From assembly GCF_000427905.1 (NCBI RefSeq), contig NZ_ATYX01000007.1, positions 186,001 through 250,000 of the forward strand: a stretch of 64,000 nucleotides of DNA, written 5' to 3'. The translations under genes were made by a program, and so were the position numbers. Positions 15,988 through 27,027 of the stretch are shown piece after piece. The stretch comes from Thermocrispum agreste DSM 44070 (GTDB lineage Bacteria > Actinomycetota > Actinomycetes > Mycobacteriales > Pseudonocardiaceae). Within the stretch, counting starts at the first letter, position 1, and the number at the start of each line of letters is the position of its first letter. The notes under the pieces were generated by a model, which was not told the origin of the DNA, did no database searches, and was given only the letters and a program-made list of their open reading frames with translations.

Positions 15988-16751
15988 CGTTCCAGCGCCT
16001 CCATGCGTTGCTGCACCTTGTTCATGTCGGCGAGCCAGCGGTCGGTGTCCTGCGCCCGCGCCGCGTAGTAGGCGGCCACTTCCGGGTGCGGGAGGATCAG
16101 GAACCGGTCGTCGTGCAGCGCCTCCCACACCGCGTCCGCGACGCGCTCCGGCGGCAGGATGCCGTCGTGCTCCAGCACCGCCTTCATCGGCCCGGCCTGC
16201 TCGACCATCCGGGTTCGCACACCCTGCGGGCAGACCGCCTGCACGACGATGCCCCGGTGCCGGTAGGTCGCCGACAGCCACTCGGCGAACGCGACCACGG
16301 CGTGCTTGCTCGCCGAGTAGGTGGGGCTGCCCAGCATGGTCAGCAGCCCGGCGGCCGATGCCGTCACCACGAAGCGGCCGTGGCCACGCTCCAGCCACTC
16401 GGGCATCAGCAGCCGGGCAGCTCGTACGTGGGCAAGCAGGTTCACCTCGAGCGACGCCGCCCAGTCGGCCTCGCTCGCCTGGAGCCCGCGGCCACGCTCG
16501 ACACCGGCGTTGCCGAACCACACATCGACCCCGCCCCACAGGTCACCGGCCGCCACCAGCTCGGCGACTCCGTCTTCGGACGCCGCGTCGCAGCCCACTG
16601 CCTCGGCACCGATCTCCCTGGCGACCTGCTCCGCGGCCCCGGCGTCGATGTCGTTGACCAGTACCCGGCACCCCTCGGCGGCCAGCCGGGTGGCCAACGC
16701 CCGGCCGATGCCGTGGCCCGCGCCGGTGACGACCATCCGCTGCCCGGACAT
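15984..16751 (-). CDS. Short-chain dehydrogenase/reductase
   Basis: 255 aa. TGAGHGIGRA at residues 9-18 binds the dinucleotide; NDIDAG provides an Asp favouring NAD(H). The NNAG motif is altered to FGNAG, followed by TASAAG with the catalytic Ser and YSASK with Tyr/Lys. The C-terminal third (HPEVAAYYAARAQDTDRWL) is of the type seen in SDRs encoded with FadE genes of steroid or terpenoid catabolism. It shares a 1-base TGATG junction with the SDR upstream and a 4-base overlap with the dehydrogenase downstream, so all four genes form one operon. Confidence 0.86.
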   Translation of the reverse strand: MSGQRMVVTGAGHGIGRALATRLAAEGCRVLVNDIDAGAAEQVAREIGAEAVGCDAASEDGVAELVAAGDLWGGVDVWFGNAGVERGRGLQASEADWAASLEVNLLAHVRAARLLMPEWLERGHGRFVVTASAAGLLTMLGSPTYSASKHAVVAFAEWLSATYRHRGIVVQAVCPQGVRTRMVEQAGPMKAVLEHDGILPPERVADAVWEALHDDRFLILPHPEVAAYYAARAQDTDRWLADMNKVQQRMEALER

Positions 16752-17509
16752 CACATGCCGTTGCCGGTCAGCGTGACACCACCGTCGACGACCAGCACCT
16801 GCCCGGTCATCCACACCGCGTCCTCGGACAGCAGGAACGCCACGACGCTGCCGACGTCGTCCGGAACCCCCAGCCGCTTGAGCGGGTAGGCGGCCGCCAC
16901 CTCGTCCTCCTTGCCCTCGTAGAGCTTGGTGGCGAACCGCGTCTTGACCACCCCGGGGGCTACCGCGTTGACCCGGACGCGCGGCCCCAGCTCGACCGCC
17001 AGCTCCTGGGTGAGGTAGCTGAGCATCGCCTTGGTGGCGCCGTAGAAGCCGATCCCCGGGGCCGGGCGCTGCCCGGCGATCGAGGACACGTTGACGATCG
17101 CCCCGCCGTGCTCGCCCATCCACGCCCGATGTACCTGCTGCACCCAGGACAGCGCGGCCAGGCAGTTCACCTCGACGATCTTGCGCGCCGCGCCGAGGTC
17201 GAGGTCGAGCAGCGGCCCGTAGACCGGGTTGATCCCGGTGTTGTTGACCAGGAAGTCGGCGCCGCCGAAGGTCTCGATGGCCCGCTCGACGGTTTCCCGC
17301 TGGTGGTCGGGGTCGTCGGCGTGCCCGGGTACTCCGATGGCGTGCTCGCTGCCGCCGAGCCGGTCCACCGCCTCGGCGAGCGGCTCCGGCTTGCGCGCGG
17401 TGACGACGACCTTGGCCCCGTCGGCGACCAGGCGTTCGGCCACGGCGAAGCCGATGCCCCTGCTGGCCCCGGTCACGATCGCGGTCCGTCCGGCGAATGG
17501 CTTGCCCAT
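16751..17509 (-). CDS. Short-chain dehydrogenase/reductase (FabG-like)
   Basis: 252 aa. TGASRGIGFA at about residues 13-22, then TARKPE (Arg favouring NADP(H)), NNTG in place of NNAG, catalytic Ser in NVSSIAG, and Tyr-x3-Lys in YGATK. It ends with GQVLVVDGGVTL, the standard FabG-like tail. It is the first gene of the operon, with GAGGAG before the ATG, and is divergent from a TetR gene across a perfect operator palindrome. Likely a 3-oxoacyl-CoA or hydroxyacyl-CoA reductase/dehydrogenase. Confidence 0.88.
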   Translation of the reverse strand: MGKPFAGRTAIVTGASRGIGFAVAERLVADGAKVVVTARKPEPLAEAVDRLGGSEHAIGVPGHADDPDHQRETVERAIETFGGADFLVNNTGINPVYGPLLDLDLGAARKIVEVNCLAALSWVQQVHRAWMGEHGGAIVNVSSIAGQRPAPGIGFYGATKAMLSYLTQELAVELGPRVRVNAVAPGVVKTRFATKLYEGKEDEVAAAYPLKRLGVPDDVGSVVAFLLSEDAVWMTGQVLVVDGGVTLTGNGM

Positions 17510-17536
17510 GTCGCTCCTCGCTGAGCTCGGCAACGG

Positions 17537-17554
17537 ACTAAGCGGTCGCTTAGT
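17537..17554. promoter_or_regulatory. Palindromic TetR operator ACTAAGCG-N2-CGCTTAGT
   Basis: Perfect 8 bp inverted arms ACTAAGCG and CGCTTAGT around GT, in the 148 bp space between the SDR operon start (17509) and the TetR start (17658). The position and symmetry fit a dimeric TetR site repressing both directions. It starts 28 bp upstream of the SDR ATG. Confidence 0.75.
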
Positions 17555-17657
17555 GCTACGCTTCACCCTGACACGGGGCCGCCGAAGGCGTCAACCGTGC
17601 CGCCGCCACCATCCACCGGCCGGTCGACGTGGAGACCCGACGCACGATGAACGGCAG

Positions 17658-18257
17658 ATGAGCAGCACGGAGAACACGCGGGCCGGCGCCTCCCGCGCGC
17701 GGTTGGTGGAGGCCGCCGTCACGGCCTTCGCCGAACGGGGTTTCCACGGCACCAGCACCCGTGACATCGCGGCGGCCGCGGGCATGAGCCCGGCCGCCGT
17801 CTACGTGCATCACCGCAGCAAGGAAGACCTGCTCTACCTGATCTCCCGGGTCGGCCACGACGACACCGTCGCCGTGATCCGCCAGGCGGCGGACTCCACG
17901 GACGACCCGGCGGCGCGGCTCGCGGCGGTGATGCGGGCGTTCGCGCTGCACCACGCCCGCGAGCACACCCGCGCGCGCATCGTCAACTACGAGCTGAACG
18001 CGCTGAGCCGGGAGCACCTGGCCGAGATCTCGGCCATCCGGCGGCAGATCCGGCTCGACGTGCAGGCGATGATCCAGGACGGCGTGGACGCCGGCGTGTT
18101 CGACACCCCGGATCCGGCGAAGGCGGCGATGGCGGTGTTGTCGCTGGGCATCGATATCGCCCGGTGGTACCGCGACGACGGCTCGTGGACCCCGGAGGAG
18201 ATCGCCGACTTCTACGCCGACCTGGCGCTGCGCGTCGTCGGGGCCGGACGACGCTGA
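17658..18257 (+). CDS. TetR/AcrR-family transcriptional regulator
   Basis: 199 aa. HTH at about residues 12-58 ([17 protein letters not shown] ... [17 protein letters not shown]). The ligand domain contains [18 protein letters not shown] and ends with [13 protein letters not shown], a pattern common to TetR regulators of fatty-acid or sterol catabolic operons. Divergent from the SDR/acyl-CoA dehydrogenase operon, with the CTAAGCG palindrome between them. The ligand is probably an acyl-CoA of that pathway (inferred). Confidence 0.88.
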   Translation: MSSTENTRAGASRARLVEAAVTAFAERGFHGTSTRDIAAAAGMSPAAVYVHHRSKEDLLYLISRVGHDDTVAVIRQAADSTDDPAARLAAVMRAFALHHAREHTRARIVNYELNALSREHLAEISAIRRQIRLDVQAMIQDGVDAGVFDTPDPAKAAMAVLSLGIDIARWYRDDGSWTPEEIADFYADLALRVVGAGRR

Positions 18258-18369
18258 CCGCCTCCGCCCGCGTCCGGGCCGCCCGTCGGGCAAACGCCGG
18301 GCCGGTGCACGCCGTCAAGTCGATCTCGGTGAGAATGCCGCCGGTACCAGGCAAGCAGAAGGGGCAAGC

Positions 18370-20715
<2,346 letters not shown>

Positions 20716-20729
20716 CCCCGGCGAAGCGG

Positions 20730-20811
20730 CGCCTGCCGCCATGCCCGCTGGGCTCGAACGACGATCCGACGGATCACCACGACCGATCACAGCCCAGCGA
20801 GGCGGCAGGCG
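20730..20811. terminator. Large bipartite inverted repeat between convergent genes
   Basis: Outer arms CGCCTGCCGCC (20730-20740) and GGCGGCAGGCG (20801-20811) are perfect. Inside them CGCTGGGCT (20746-20754) pairs with AGCCCAGCG (20791-20799). The loop of about 36 nt contains GATCCGACGGATC, which can fold again. It lies between the Tex stop and the end of the DUF4334-type gene, so it probably terminates both, although the stem is long for a simple terminator. Confidence 0.65.
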
Positions 20812-20851
20812 ACCGACCGCCGACAGGATGCGCCGCGTCGCCCGGGAACGC

Positions 20852-21394
20852 TCAGCGTTCCCGGCGCAGCACGAAGAAGTACAGCTGCTCGGCCCCGCGC
20901 TGATCCATCGCGCCCAGCAGGGTGTCCTCGTCCACCCGCCGGAAGACGTCGATGATCGGCAGGTGGTCGTAGATCATCGCCGCGCTGACCTTGCCGCGGA
21001 ACTCCACGTCCCGCAGCCGGGCCCGCGGCTTGCGGGTGCGCAGCACCGGCCGCAGCACCGGCAACGCCCGGCGGACCCGTTCCATCACCGGCAGCGGGAT
21101 CCGGTCGGCCACCGCGACCGGCAGCTTCCGCGGCTCGACCGCGAACACCTCGCCGTCGGCCGAGAACAGCAGCGGGTGCACGTCCTCGGTGCTGTCGAAC
21201 TGCTTGCCGTACCAGCCGGAGGCGGTCAGCAGGCCGTCCATCGGATGCCCGGTGCGCAGTTCCGAACCGGTCCAGCGCCCGGTCAGGTCGACCGAACGCA
21301 CCGTCGGCAAGGCGTCGAACAGCGCCAAGGCGTCGTCCGGGGTACAACCGGCCTGCAGTTCCGTCAACCGTGCTGCCGCATCGAGGTCTGCCAT
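20852..21394 (-). CDS. GXWXG/DUF4334 domain protein
   Basis: 180 aa. The motif LTGRWTGSEL (about residues 39-48) is the GXWXG element, followed by a C-terminal DUF4334 region with RLRDVEFRGKVSAAMIYD and DHLPIIDVFRRVD, ending YFFVLRR. Proteins with this pair of domains are small lipocalin-like cytosolic proteins of unknown function. The ATG at 21394 is preferred; the longer open frame upstream shows no family similarity. The gene is single, converging with tex. Confidence 0.82.
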   Translation of the reverse strand: MADLDAAARLTELQAGCTPDDALALFDALPTVRSVDLTGRWTGSELRTGHPMDGLLTASGWYGKQFDSTEDVHPLLFSADGEVFAVEPRKLPVAVADRIPLPVMERVRRALPVLRPVLRTRKPRARLRDVEFRGKVSAAMIYDHLPIIDVFRRVDEDTLLGAMDQRGAEQLYFFVLRRER

Positions 21395-21474
21395 GCGGTC
21401 ATTATTCGCCGCCGGCTGCGACCTCCGGTGCACGATTGCGGCCAATCTGCTCCCCTTGGGCCCGGCAGGTGACG

Positions 21475-21504
21475 AAGACCCCGGCGCCCGGGCGCCGGGG
21501 TCTT
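21475..21504. terminator. Perfect 14-bp-arm hairpin
   Basis: AAGACCCCGGCGCC (21475-21488) pairs fully with GGCGCCGGGGTCTT (21491-21504) around CG. The A-tract/T-tract ends make it a good rho-independent terminator. It lies just downstream of the permease stop on the minus strand, upstream of the DUF4334 gene, and so ends the proline operon. Confidence 0.8.
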
Positions 21505-21518
21505 TGGTGCGCGTGCTC

Positions 21519-22970
21519 CTACTTGCCGCCGGAAACCCCGTCCGGCCGCAGCTCGTTCAGCTTGGACCGCTTACGGCTGTAGGTCAGGTAGACCACCAGG
21601 CCGACGAGGAACCACACGGCGAACCGCAGCCACGTCTCCGGCTGCAGGAAGGTGATCAGCCAGATCGAGAAGACCACGCCGATGATCGGCACCACCGGCA
21701 TGCCGGGGCAGCGGAAGTTGCGCGGCAGGTCCGGCCGCCGGTAGCGGAGCACCACCACCGCGGTGCAGACCACCACGAACGCCAGCAGGATGCCGATGTT
21801 GGTCAGCTCGGCGGCTTCGGCGATGGGCAGGAAGCCTGCGATGACCGCGGACACCACGCCGAGCAGCCACGTGGTGCGGGTGGGCACCTTGCGGGTCGGG
21901 TGGGTCTTCGACAGCCACTGGGGCAGCAGGCCGTCCCGGCTCATCGCGAAGCCGACCCTGGCGGCACCCATGAGGAAGGTGAACAGCACCGTCAGGATGC
22001 CCAGGATGGCGCCGACCGCGATGATCAGGCCGAGCCAGTCGAGGCCGATGGTGGCGAACGCGCTGGAGAACGCCGCCTCGGTGTCGATCTCGGTGTAGTT
22101 GACCATGCCGGTCAGCACCAGGCAGGCCAGCACGTACAGCACCATCGAGATGATCAGCGAGTAGATGATCGCCTTCGGCATGTGCCGCTGCGAGTCCTTG
22201 GACTCCTCCGCCGCGGTGGACATCGCGTCGTACCCGAAGACCGCGAAGAACACGGTCGCCGCGCCGGTGAGCGCGCCCGCCAGGCCGAACGGGGCGAACG
22301 GATCCCAGTTGCCCGCGTCGATGTGGAACGCGCCGACGACGATCACCAGCAGCACCACGCCGACCTTGAGGTAGACCAGTGAGGTCTCGAATCGCGCGGC
22401 GCTCCTCATGCCCCGGTTCAGCACGAACGCGATCAGCAGGCAGAGCAGCACCGCGAACAGGTTGACCACGTACGAGCCCTCGGGCACCCCCTCCGGCTCG
22501 GTGCCCGGAGCGCCGGACATCCACAGCGGAAGCTCGATGCCCAGAAAACCGAGCAGGTCGTTGAAATAGCCGGAAATGCCGATCGCCACCACGGACACGA
22601 TGGCGGTGTATTCCAGCAGCAGGTCCCAGCCGATGAACCAGCCGGCGAATTCACCGAGCACCGCATAGCCGTAGGTGTAGGCGGAACCCGCGCGCGGGAT
22701 CAGGCCGGCGAACTCGGCGTAGGAGAACGCCGCCGCGGCGCTGGCCACGCCCGCGATGAGGAACGAGAACAGCACCGCCGGTCCGGCGGTCTGGTTGGCC
22801 ACCGCTCCGGCCAGCGAGAAGATCCCGGCGCCGATGATGCCACCGACACCGATCGCGGTGAGCTGCCACAACCCGAGGGTGCGGCGCAGCCCTCCGCCCT
22901 CGACCTCCTCGATGTGCTCGAGCGGTTTGCGGCGGAGGATGTCCGACCGCAATTGCGAGATCATCGACAT
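21519..22970 (-). CDS. APC-superfamily amino acid permease (YfnA/CAT type)
   Basis: 483 aa integral membrane protein with about 12 hydrophobic segments. The TM1 unwound motif GVGGIIGAGIFSLAG (about residues 41-55) is the substrate-binding signature of APC transporters. The cytosolic loop has EESKDSQRHMPKAI. It lies 23 bp after the proline dehydrogenase gene and is probably co-transcribed with it, so proline or a related amino acid is a likely substrate; the CAT-type sequence would also fit broad amino acid uptake. Confidence 0.9.
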   Translation of the reverse strand: MSMISQLRSDILRRKPLEHIEEVEGGGLRRTLGLWQLTAIGVGGIIGAGIFSLAGAVANQTAGPAVLFSFLIAGVASAAAAFSYAEFAGLIPRAGSAYTYGYAVLGEFAGWFIGWDLLLEYTAIVSVVAIGISGYFNDLLGFLGIELPLWMSGAPGTEPEGVPEGSYVVNLFAVLLCLLIAFVLNRGMRSAARFETSLVYLKVGVVLLVIVVGAFHIDAGNWDPFAPFGLAGALTGAATVFFAVFGYDAMSTAAEESKDSQRHMPKAIIYSLIISMVLYVLACLVLTGMVNYTEIDTEAAFSSAFATIGLDWLGLIIAVGAILGILTVLFTFLMGAARVGFAMSRDGLLPQWLSKTHPTRKVPTRTTWLLGVVSAVIAGFLPIAEAAELTNIGILLAFVVVCTAVVVLRYRRPDLPRNFRCPGMPVVPIIGVVFSIWLITFLQPETWLRFAVWFLVGLVVYLTYSRKRSKLNELRPDGVSGGK

Positions 22971-22993
22971 GGGACGTCCTCTCGGTCAGTCGA

Positions 22994-23917
22994 TCAGGTG
23001 GTACTGACGAAGGAGCGCAGGAAGAATGCCAGATTGGCCGGACGCTCGGCCAGCCGCCGCATGAAATACGGGTACCACTCACGTCCGAAAGGCACGTAGG
23101 AACGCACCTGCCGCCCTGCGCGAGCGAGCCGCTGTTGTTCTTGCTCCCGGACGCCGAACAGCATCTGGAACTCGAACTCGCCCCGGCCGCGGCCGGATTG
23201 CCGGGCCAGGTGTTCGGCGATGGTGATCAGCCGAGGGTCGTGGGTGGCGACCATCGGATAGCCCGCGCCGTTCATCAACGTGCGCAAGCACCGCACGTAG
23301 GAGGCGTCGACCTCGCGTCGGGTGCGGTAAGCCACGGACGCCGGCTCGTCGTAGGCGCCTTTGCACAGCCGGACCCGCGAACCCGGCCCGGACAGCTCCG
23401 CGCAGTCGGCCTCGGTCCTGCGCAGGTAGGCCTGCAGCACGGCGCCGACCCACGGGAAGTCCACCCGCAGGTCGCGGACGATCTGCAACGTTGAGTCGGT
23501 GGTGGTGTGGTCCTCCATGTCCACGGTGACCGTGGTGCCCGCCGCAGCCGCGGCGGAACAGATGCCCCTGGCGTTGTCCAGCGCGATCTTGTCGCCGTCC
23601 CGCGGCAGCGCCTGGCCGAGCGCGGACAGCTTCACCGAGACCTCCACACGGTCGGTGAGGCCTTCGTCGGCGAGCCGGGCCAGCAGCTGTTGGTAGGCCT
23701 GCGCGGTCCGTTCGGCCTGCTGCCGGTCGCGCGTGTCCTCGCCCAGCAGGTCCAGCGTGACCAGCCGCTCGCCGGCGATGCGGTGGACCGTGGCGACCGC
23801 CGTCGGAGCGTCCACACCGGCGACGAACCGGTCGACCACGGGACGGACCAGCGACGATCGTTCGGCGACGCCGCGCAGCACCCGGGACCGGGAAGCCGCG
23901 ATGAGCCCAGCTCGCAA
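22994..23917 (-). CDS. Proline dehydrogenase
   Basis: 307 aa, the monofunctional FAD-dependent PRODH form that oxidises proline to pyrroline-5-carboxylate. Barrel motifs are visible: SVKLSALG, DMEDHTTTDSTL, RLCKGAYDEP, MVATHDPR, EFQMLFGVR and the C-terminal YVPFGREWYPYFMRRLAERP. I chose the second of two tandem TTG codons (23917), which gives MLRAGLIAASRS and has GGAGAG 7 bases away. It is divergent from a PucR regulator. No pyrroline-5-carboxylate dehydrogenase is in the window. Confidence 0.92.
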   Translation of the reverse strand: MRAGLIAASRSRVLRGVAERSSLVRPVVDRFVAGVDAPTAVATVHRIAGERLVTLDLLGEDTRDRQQAERTAQAYQQLLARLADEGLTDRVEVSVKLSALGQALPRDGDKIALDNARGICSAAAAAGTTVTVDMEDHTTTDSTLQIVRDLRVDFPWVGAVLQAYLRRTEADCAELSGPGSRVRLCKGAYDEPASVAYRTRREVDASYVRCLRTLMNGAGYPMVATHDPRLITIAEHLARQSGRGRGEFEFQMLFGVREQEQQRLARAGRQVRSYVPFGREWYPYFMRRLAERPANLAFFLRSFVSTT

Positions 23918-24030
23918 CAATGGTCTCTCCTCACCGACGAGCAATGCCTGACCGAACGGTAGGGAATTCCGCCGGATGACGGATTGTCCGCGCGGACAGT
24001 CTTGGACGAGCCGAGTTGTAGGGTCGAACA
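23918..24030. promoter_or_regulatory. Divergent proline-operon/PucR promoter with 14-bp palindrome
   Basis: The 113 bp spacer contains TGTCCGCGCGGACA (23985-23998), a perfect palindrome centred 39 bp upstream of the pucR-type start and about 75 bp upstream of the proline dehydrogenase start. It is the only strong symmetric element here and the best candidate for the PucR-type binding site. GTTGTAGGGT just before the regulator start resembles a -10 element. Confidence 0.65.
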
Positions 24031-25614
24031 ATGTCCGTCGAGTTGAGCCGCCTTCTCCTCGCCGTCGGCGCATCGCTGATGGACCTGAAGGCCGGGGATC
24101 CGCACACCCCGATCCGGGGACTGGCCATCCTCGATCCGGACGACGAACCGGGCAGCTACCGGGACGAGCTGGTGCTGGTCATCGGGGCACGCGGCCGGGA
24201 AGCGGCCCGTGCGGTGCGAACCGCCGGCCAGCACGGCGCGGCCGCGGCCGCGGTCAAGACCAGCCCGGCAGGCGAGCCGGACGTGCGGGAGGCCGCAGAG
24301 GACGCCGGGATCGCGCTGCTCACCGTGCGGCCGCAAGTCCGGTGGGACCAGCTGGCCGCCGTCGTGCGCGAGGTGCTGGACAGCTTCGCGGTGCACGACG
24401 ACGGCGAGCCGGGACCGGAGCCGACCGAGGACCTGTTCGCCCTCGCCCAGTCGGTCGCGGCGCTGACCGGTGGCGCGGTGAGCATCGAGGACACCACGCC
24501 GCGAGTGCTCGCCTACTCCCGCTCCGGCGACGAGGTGGACGACTTGCGGCGGTTGTCGATCCTGGGCTGGCAGGGACCCGAGCCGTACCTCGAGCTGCTC
24601 CGGCAGTGGGGCGTCTACCACCGGCTGCGCACGTCCGACGAGGTGCTGCGGATCCAGGCACATCCCGACCTGGGCATCCGCGCGCGGCTGGCCGTCGGCA
24701 TCCGGGCGGGCAATCAGCACCTGGGCTCGATCTGGGTGCAGCAGGGTGATCAGCCGTTCTCCGAGCACGCCGAGTCCGCGCTGATCGGCGCCGCGCGGCT
24801 GGCCGCTGTCCACCTGCTGCGCCGCCGTGGCGCGCCGTGGCGTTCGCGCGGCGAGCTGGTGGCCGGCCTGCTCGACGGGACCGCCAGCGCGGACCTGGTG
24901 GCCGGCCAGCTCGGCCTGGACTCCTCGGTGTCCGCCGTGGTCGCCGCGTTCGCCGCCCGGGACACCCAGCACGACCGTCCGACGCTGGAACTGCACCGTG
25001 TCGAGCTGGCCACCACGGTGTCGGTGCACATGACGTCGTTCCGGCACGGGGCGCTGGTCGGCACCGTCGGCACACGCGTCTACGCCGTGCTGCCCGAGGT
25101 GCGTACCGATCGCACCGAACCGGGCTTGCTCACGCTGGCCCGCGACGTGGTGGCGGTGCTGCGCCGCAGGTCGGGGCTGACCGTGCAGGTCGGGGTCGGT
25201 GCCCCGGTGCCCTCGCTGGCCGAGGTCCCGGCATCGCGCGCGGACGCCGACCGGGTGCTCGACGCGCTGGCGCGCACCCCCGAGACCGACGTGGCCACGA
25301 TCACCGACCGCCGCGCGGACGTCCTTCTCGGCGAGACGCTGAAACTGCTCGAGGAGCACCCGGACCTGCGCGATCCCGCGGTCACCGCGCTGGTGGAGCA
25401 CGATGCGGCCCAGGGAACCGAGCTGGCCCGTTCGCTGCTGGCCTATCTCGACGCGATGGGTGACGTCCGGTCCGCGGCGGCGGGCCTGCACATCCACCCC
25501 AACACCTTGCGCCACCGGGTCCGCAGGGCAGCGGAAATCAGCGGCTTGTCGTTGGCCGATCCGCGTGAGCGGCTTTGCTGCCACCTGCAGCTGCTGCTGG
25601 CCACCCGGAGCTGA
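24031..25614 (+). CDS. PucR-family transcriptional regulator
   Basis: 527 aa. N-terminal sensory part, a central GAF/PucR-like region (about residues 150-270), and a C-terminal PucR HTH around SAAAGLHIHPNTLRHRVRRA (about 487-506), the family hallmark. Divergent from proline dehydrogenase and permease, as for the proline-responsive regulators of actinobacteria, so it likely activates their expression in response to proline. No transmembrane segment. Confidence 0.9.
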   Translation: MSVELSRLLLAVGASLMDLKAGDPHTPIRGLAILDPDDEPGSYRDELVLVIGARGREAARAVRTAGQHGAAAAAVKTSPAGEPDVREAAEDAGIALLTVRPQVRWDQLAAVVREVLDSFAVHDDGEPGPEPTEDLFALAQSVAALTGGAVSIEDTTPRVLAYSRSGDEVDDLRRLSILGWQGPEPYLELLRQWGVYHRLRTSDEVLRIQAHPDLGIRARLAVGIRAGNQHLGSIWVQQGDQPFSEHAESALIGAARLAAVHLLRRRGAPWRSRGELVAGLLDGTASADLVAGQLGLDSSVSAVVAAFAARDTQHDRPTLELHRVELATTVSVHMTSFRHGALVGTVGTRVYAVLPEVRTDRTEPGLLTLARDVVAVLRRRSGLTVQVGVGAPVPSLAEVPASRADADRVLDALARTPETDVATITDRRADVLLGETLKLLEEHPDLRDPAVTALVEHDAAQGTELARSLLAYLDAMGDVRSAAAGLHIHPNTLRHRVRRAAEISGLSLADPRERLCCHLQLLLATRS

Positions 25615-26049
25615 CGCACCGATCCCGACGCGACCCGTCCGGGCCCGGATGAGCCGGATCGGCAGGCACGTCGTGCCGTCCGCTAGGCTGTTCGCGATAC
25701 CCGCCTGTCGGAAACGGACCGTGTCGTCGCCGCTACCGAGCGGGCGCGAGGGGATTTCCTCGGCCGAGTGAACCGATCCCACGACAGTGCCCGTGTGAGT
25801 AGCACGATCGCATGGTTACCAGCCTGCGATCCCGCCACACACTGGGCGCGCCCCGTACGGTAGGGCCCGACGCACCACCCGGCGGGCGGCTCCACGCACC
25901 GCTGCCGGCCGGTGGCCGTCCCCTTCCGGCCACCGTCGGGTGCGCTCGTGTCTGGTCCGAGGCCAGTCACCGCCCTCGCATGGTCTCGGACAGACGCCCC
26001 CAAGCCGCCCCCGGGAACCCACCCCCCGGGGGCGGCCTTCCCCTTCGAG
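25615..26049. other. Gene-free, strongly structured spacer (candidate ncRNA)
   Basis: 435 bp without a convincing reading frame. A TAGGCT -10-like element at 25684-25689 is followed by nested inverted repeats: GGTGGCCG (25911-25918) with CGGCCACC (25927-25934); GTCCGAG (25955-25961) with CTCGGAC (25985-25991). A terminator-like hairpin at 26004-26036 closes it. I do not recognise tmRNA, RNase P RNA, 6S RNA or a known riboswitch in it. Confidence 0.4.
26004..26036. terminator. GC-rich hairpin terminator
   Basis: GCCGCCCCCGGG (26004-26015) pairs perfectly with CCCGGGGGCGGC (26025-26036) across a 9 nt loop, followed by CTTCCCCTT. It lies 14 bp beyond the stop of the APH-like gene (minus strand) and can end transcription from either side. 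Confidence 0.7.
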
Positions 26050-27027
26050 TCACGAGAAGTATGCGGGCTTCGCCACCGACAGCAAGGTCTCCAGCGGAGC
26101 CGATGCGAATTTGTGGTCTTCGCCGGCCAGCTGCAAGGCCCGGTGCCAGGTCAGCGTGCGCGCCACCTTGGCCAGGCGGCACGCGAGATCGAGTTCCTCC
26201 CGCAACGCCCCGGGCGGGGCCAGGTCGGCGAACTCGCCGAGGTAGGCGTCGCGCAGCCGCAGCGCGGCAGCCCCGCCTCCTTCGGCGTCGACGTAGTTCA
26301 GCGGCACGAACATGCTGAAGAACGGGTGGGCGACCACCGCGTCACCCCAGTCGTAGAAGCGGGCGGGCTCGCCCTCCTCGCCCAGGATGTTGCCCGGATG
26401 CAAGTCGTGGTGGTCGATGCTGATCCCCACCCGCGACGCGGCGAGCCGTTCGCACCAACGCTCGACCTCGCCGCGCATCGAGCGCACCCGGTCGTAGGCG
26501 GCTCGCTGGTCCTCGCCTGCCTTGCTGCGCGCGAACTCCGCGACCGACTCCACCGCCTCGGTGAACCGCTGCGGCATCACCTCCGGCCGGGCGTCCGGCA
26601 CGCCACGGTCCAGCAGCTCGGGCACGGACGGCTGGACCTGCCGCTGCAGCCGGGCGTAGTCGGCCACCGCGCTCGTCATCCGCTGCACGAGCGCGGCCTG
26701 ATCCGTGCCGGCCTGCTGGAACAGCGTCGGGCCACCGTCGGGAAGCACGATCCACGCCCGGGGCTCGTCGATCGCGATCGGTGCCAGCACGCTGTCCGGC
26801 GCCGCCCGGTGCAGCACCGGGTAGAGGCGGATCTCGAACGCGGTGCCGGGCCCGGCCGCCTTCAGCCACACCACTCCCCGATCGGTCGGCGCGCGCAGCG
26901 CCGTGGCCCATGCCTTCACGTGCGGCTGCGTGACGTCGCCGGTGCGGCGCATCCCCGCCGCGGCCAATTGCTCGTCCAGCCAGGCGGTCGCCGCCTGCAC
27001 CCACGACGGGGACGTCCACTCGATCAT
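26050..27027 (-). CDS. Aminoglycoside-phosphotransferase-fold (APH) kinase
   Basis: 325 aa. The catalytic loop DHHDLHPGNIL (about residues 214-224) carries the catalytic Asp and Asn, and YDWGD (about 233-237) the metal-binding Asp. VVWLKAAGPGTAF holds the N-lobe Lys. APH-fold enzymes phosphorylate aminoglycosides, homoserine, choline or other small molecules; the substrate cannot be assigned. The ATG at 27027 was chosen because the upstream frame has no kinase similarity. It is monocistronic. Confidence 0.85.
   Translation of the reverse strand: MIEWTSPSWVQAATAWLDEQLAAAGMRRTGDVTQPHVKAWATALRAPTDRGVVWLKAAGPGTAFEIRLYPVLHRAAPDSVLAPIAIDEPRAWIVLPDGGPTLFQQAGTDQAALVQRMTSAVADYARLQRQVQPSVPELLDRGVPDARPEVMPQRFTEAVESVAEFARSKAGEDQRAAYDRVRSMRGEVERWCERLAASRVGISIDHHDLHPGNILGEEGEPARFYDWGDAVVAHPFFSMFVPLNYVDAEGGGAAALRLRDAYLGEFADLAPPGALREELDLACRLAKVARTLTWHRALQLAGEDHKFASAPLETLLSVAKPAYFS

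Noticed and set aside
25615-26049. Possible tmRNA, RNase P RNA, 6S RNA or 6C RNA
   Set aside because: Length and position were suggestive, but I could not find the conserved tmRNA ends, RNase P core sequences or the pair of C-rich loops of the 6C motif. Kept only as an unnamed structured segment.
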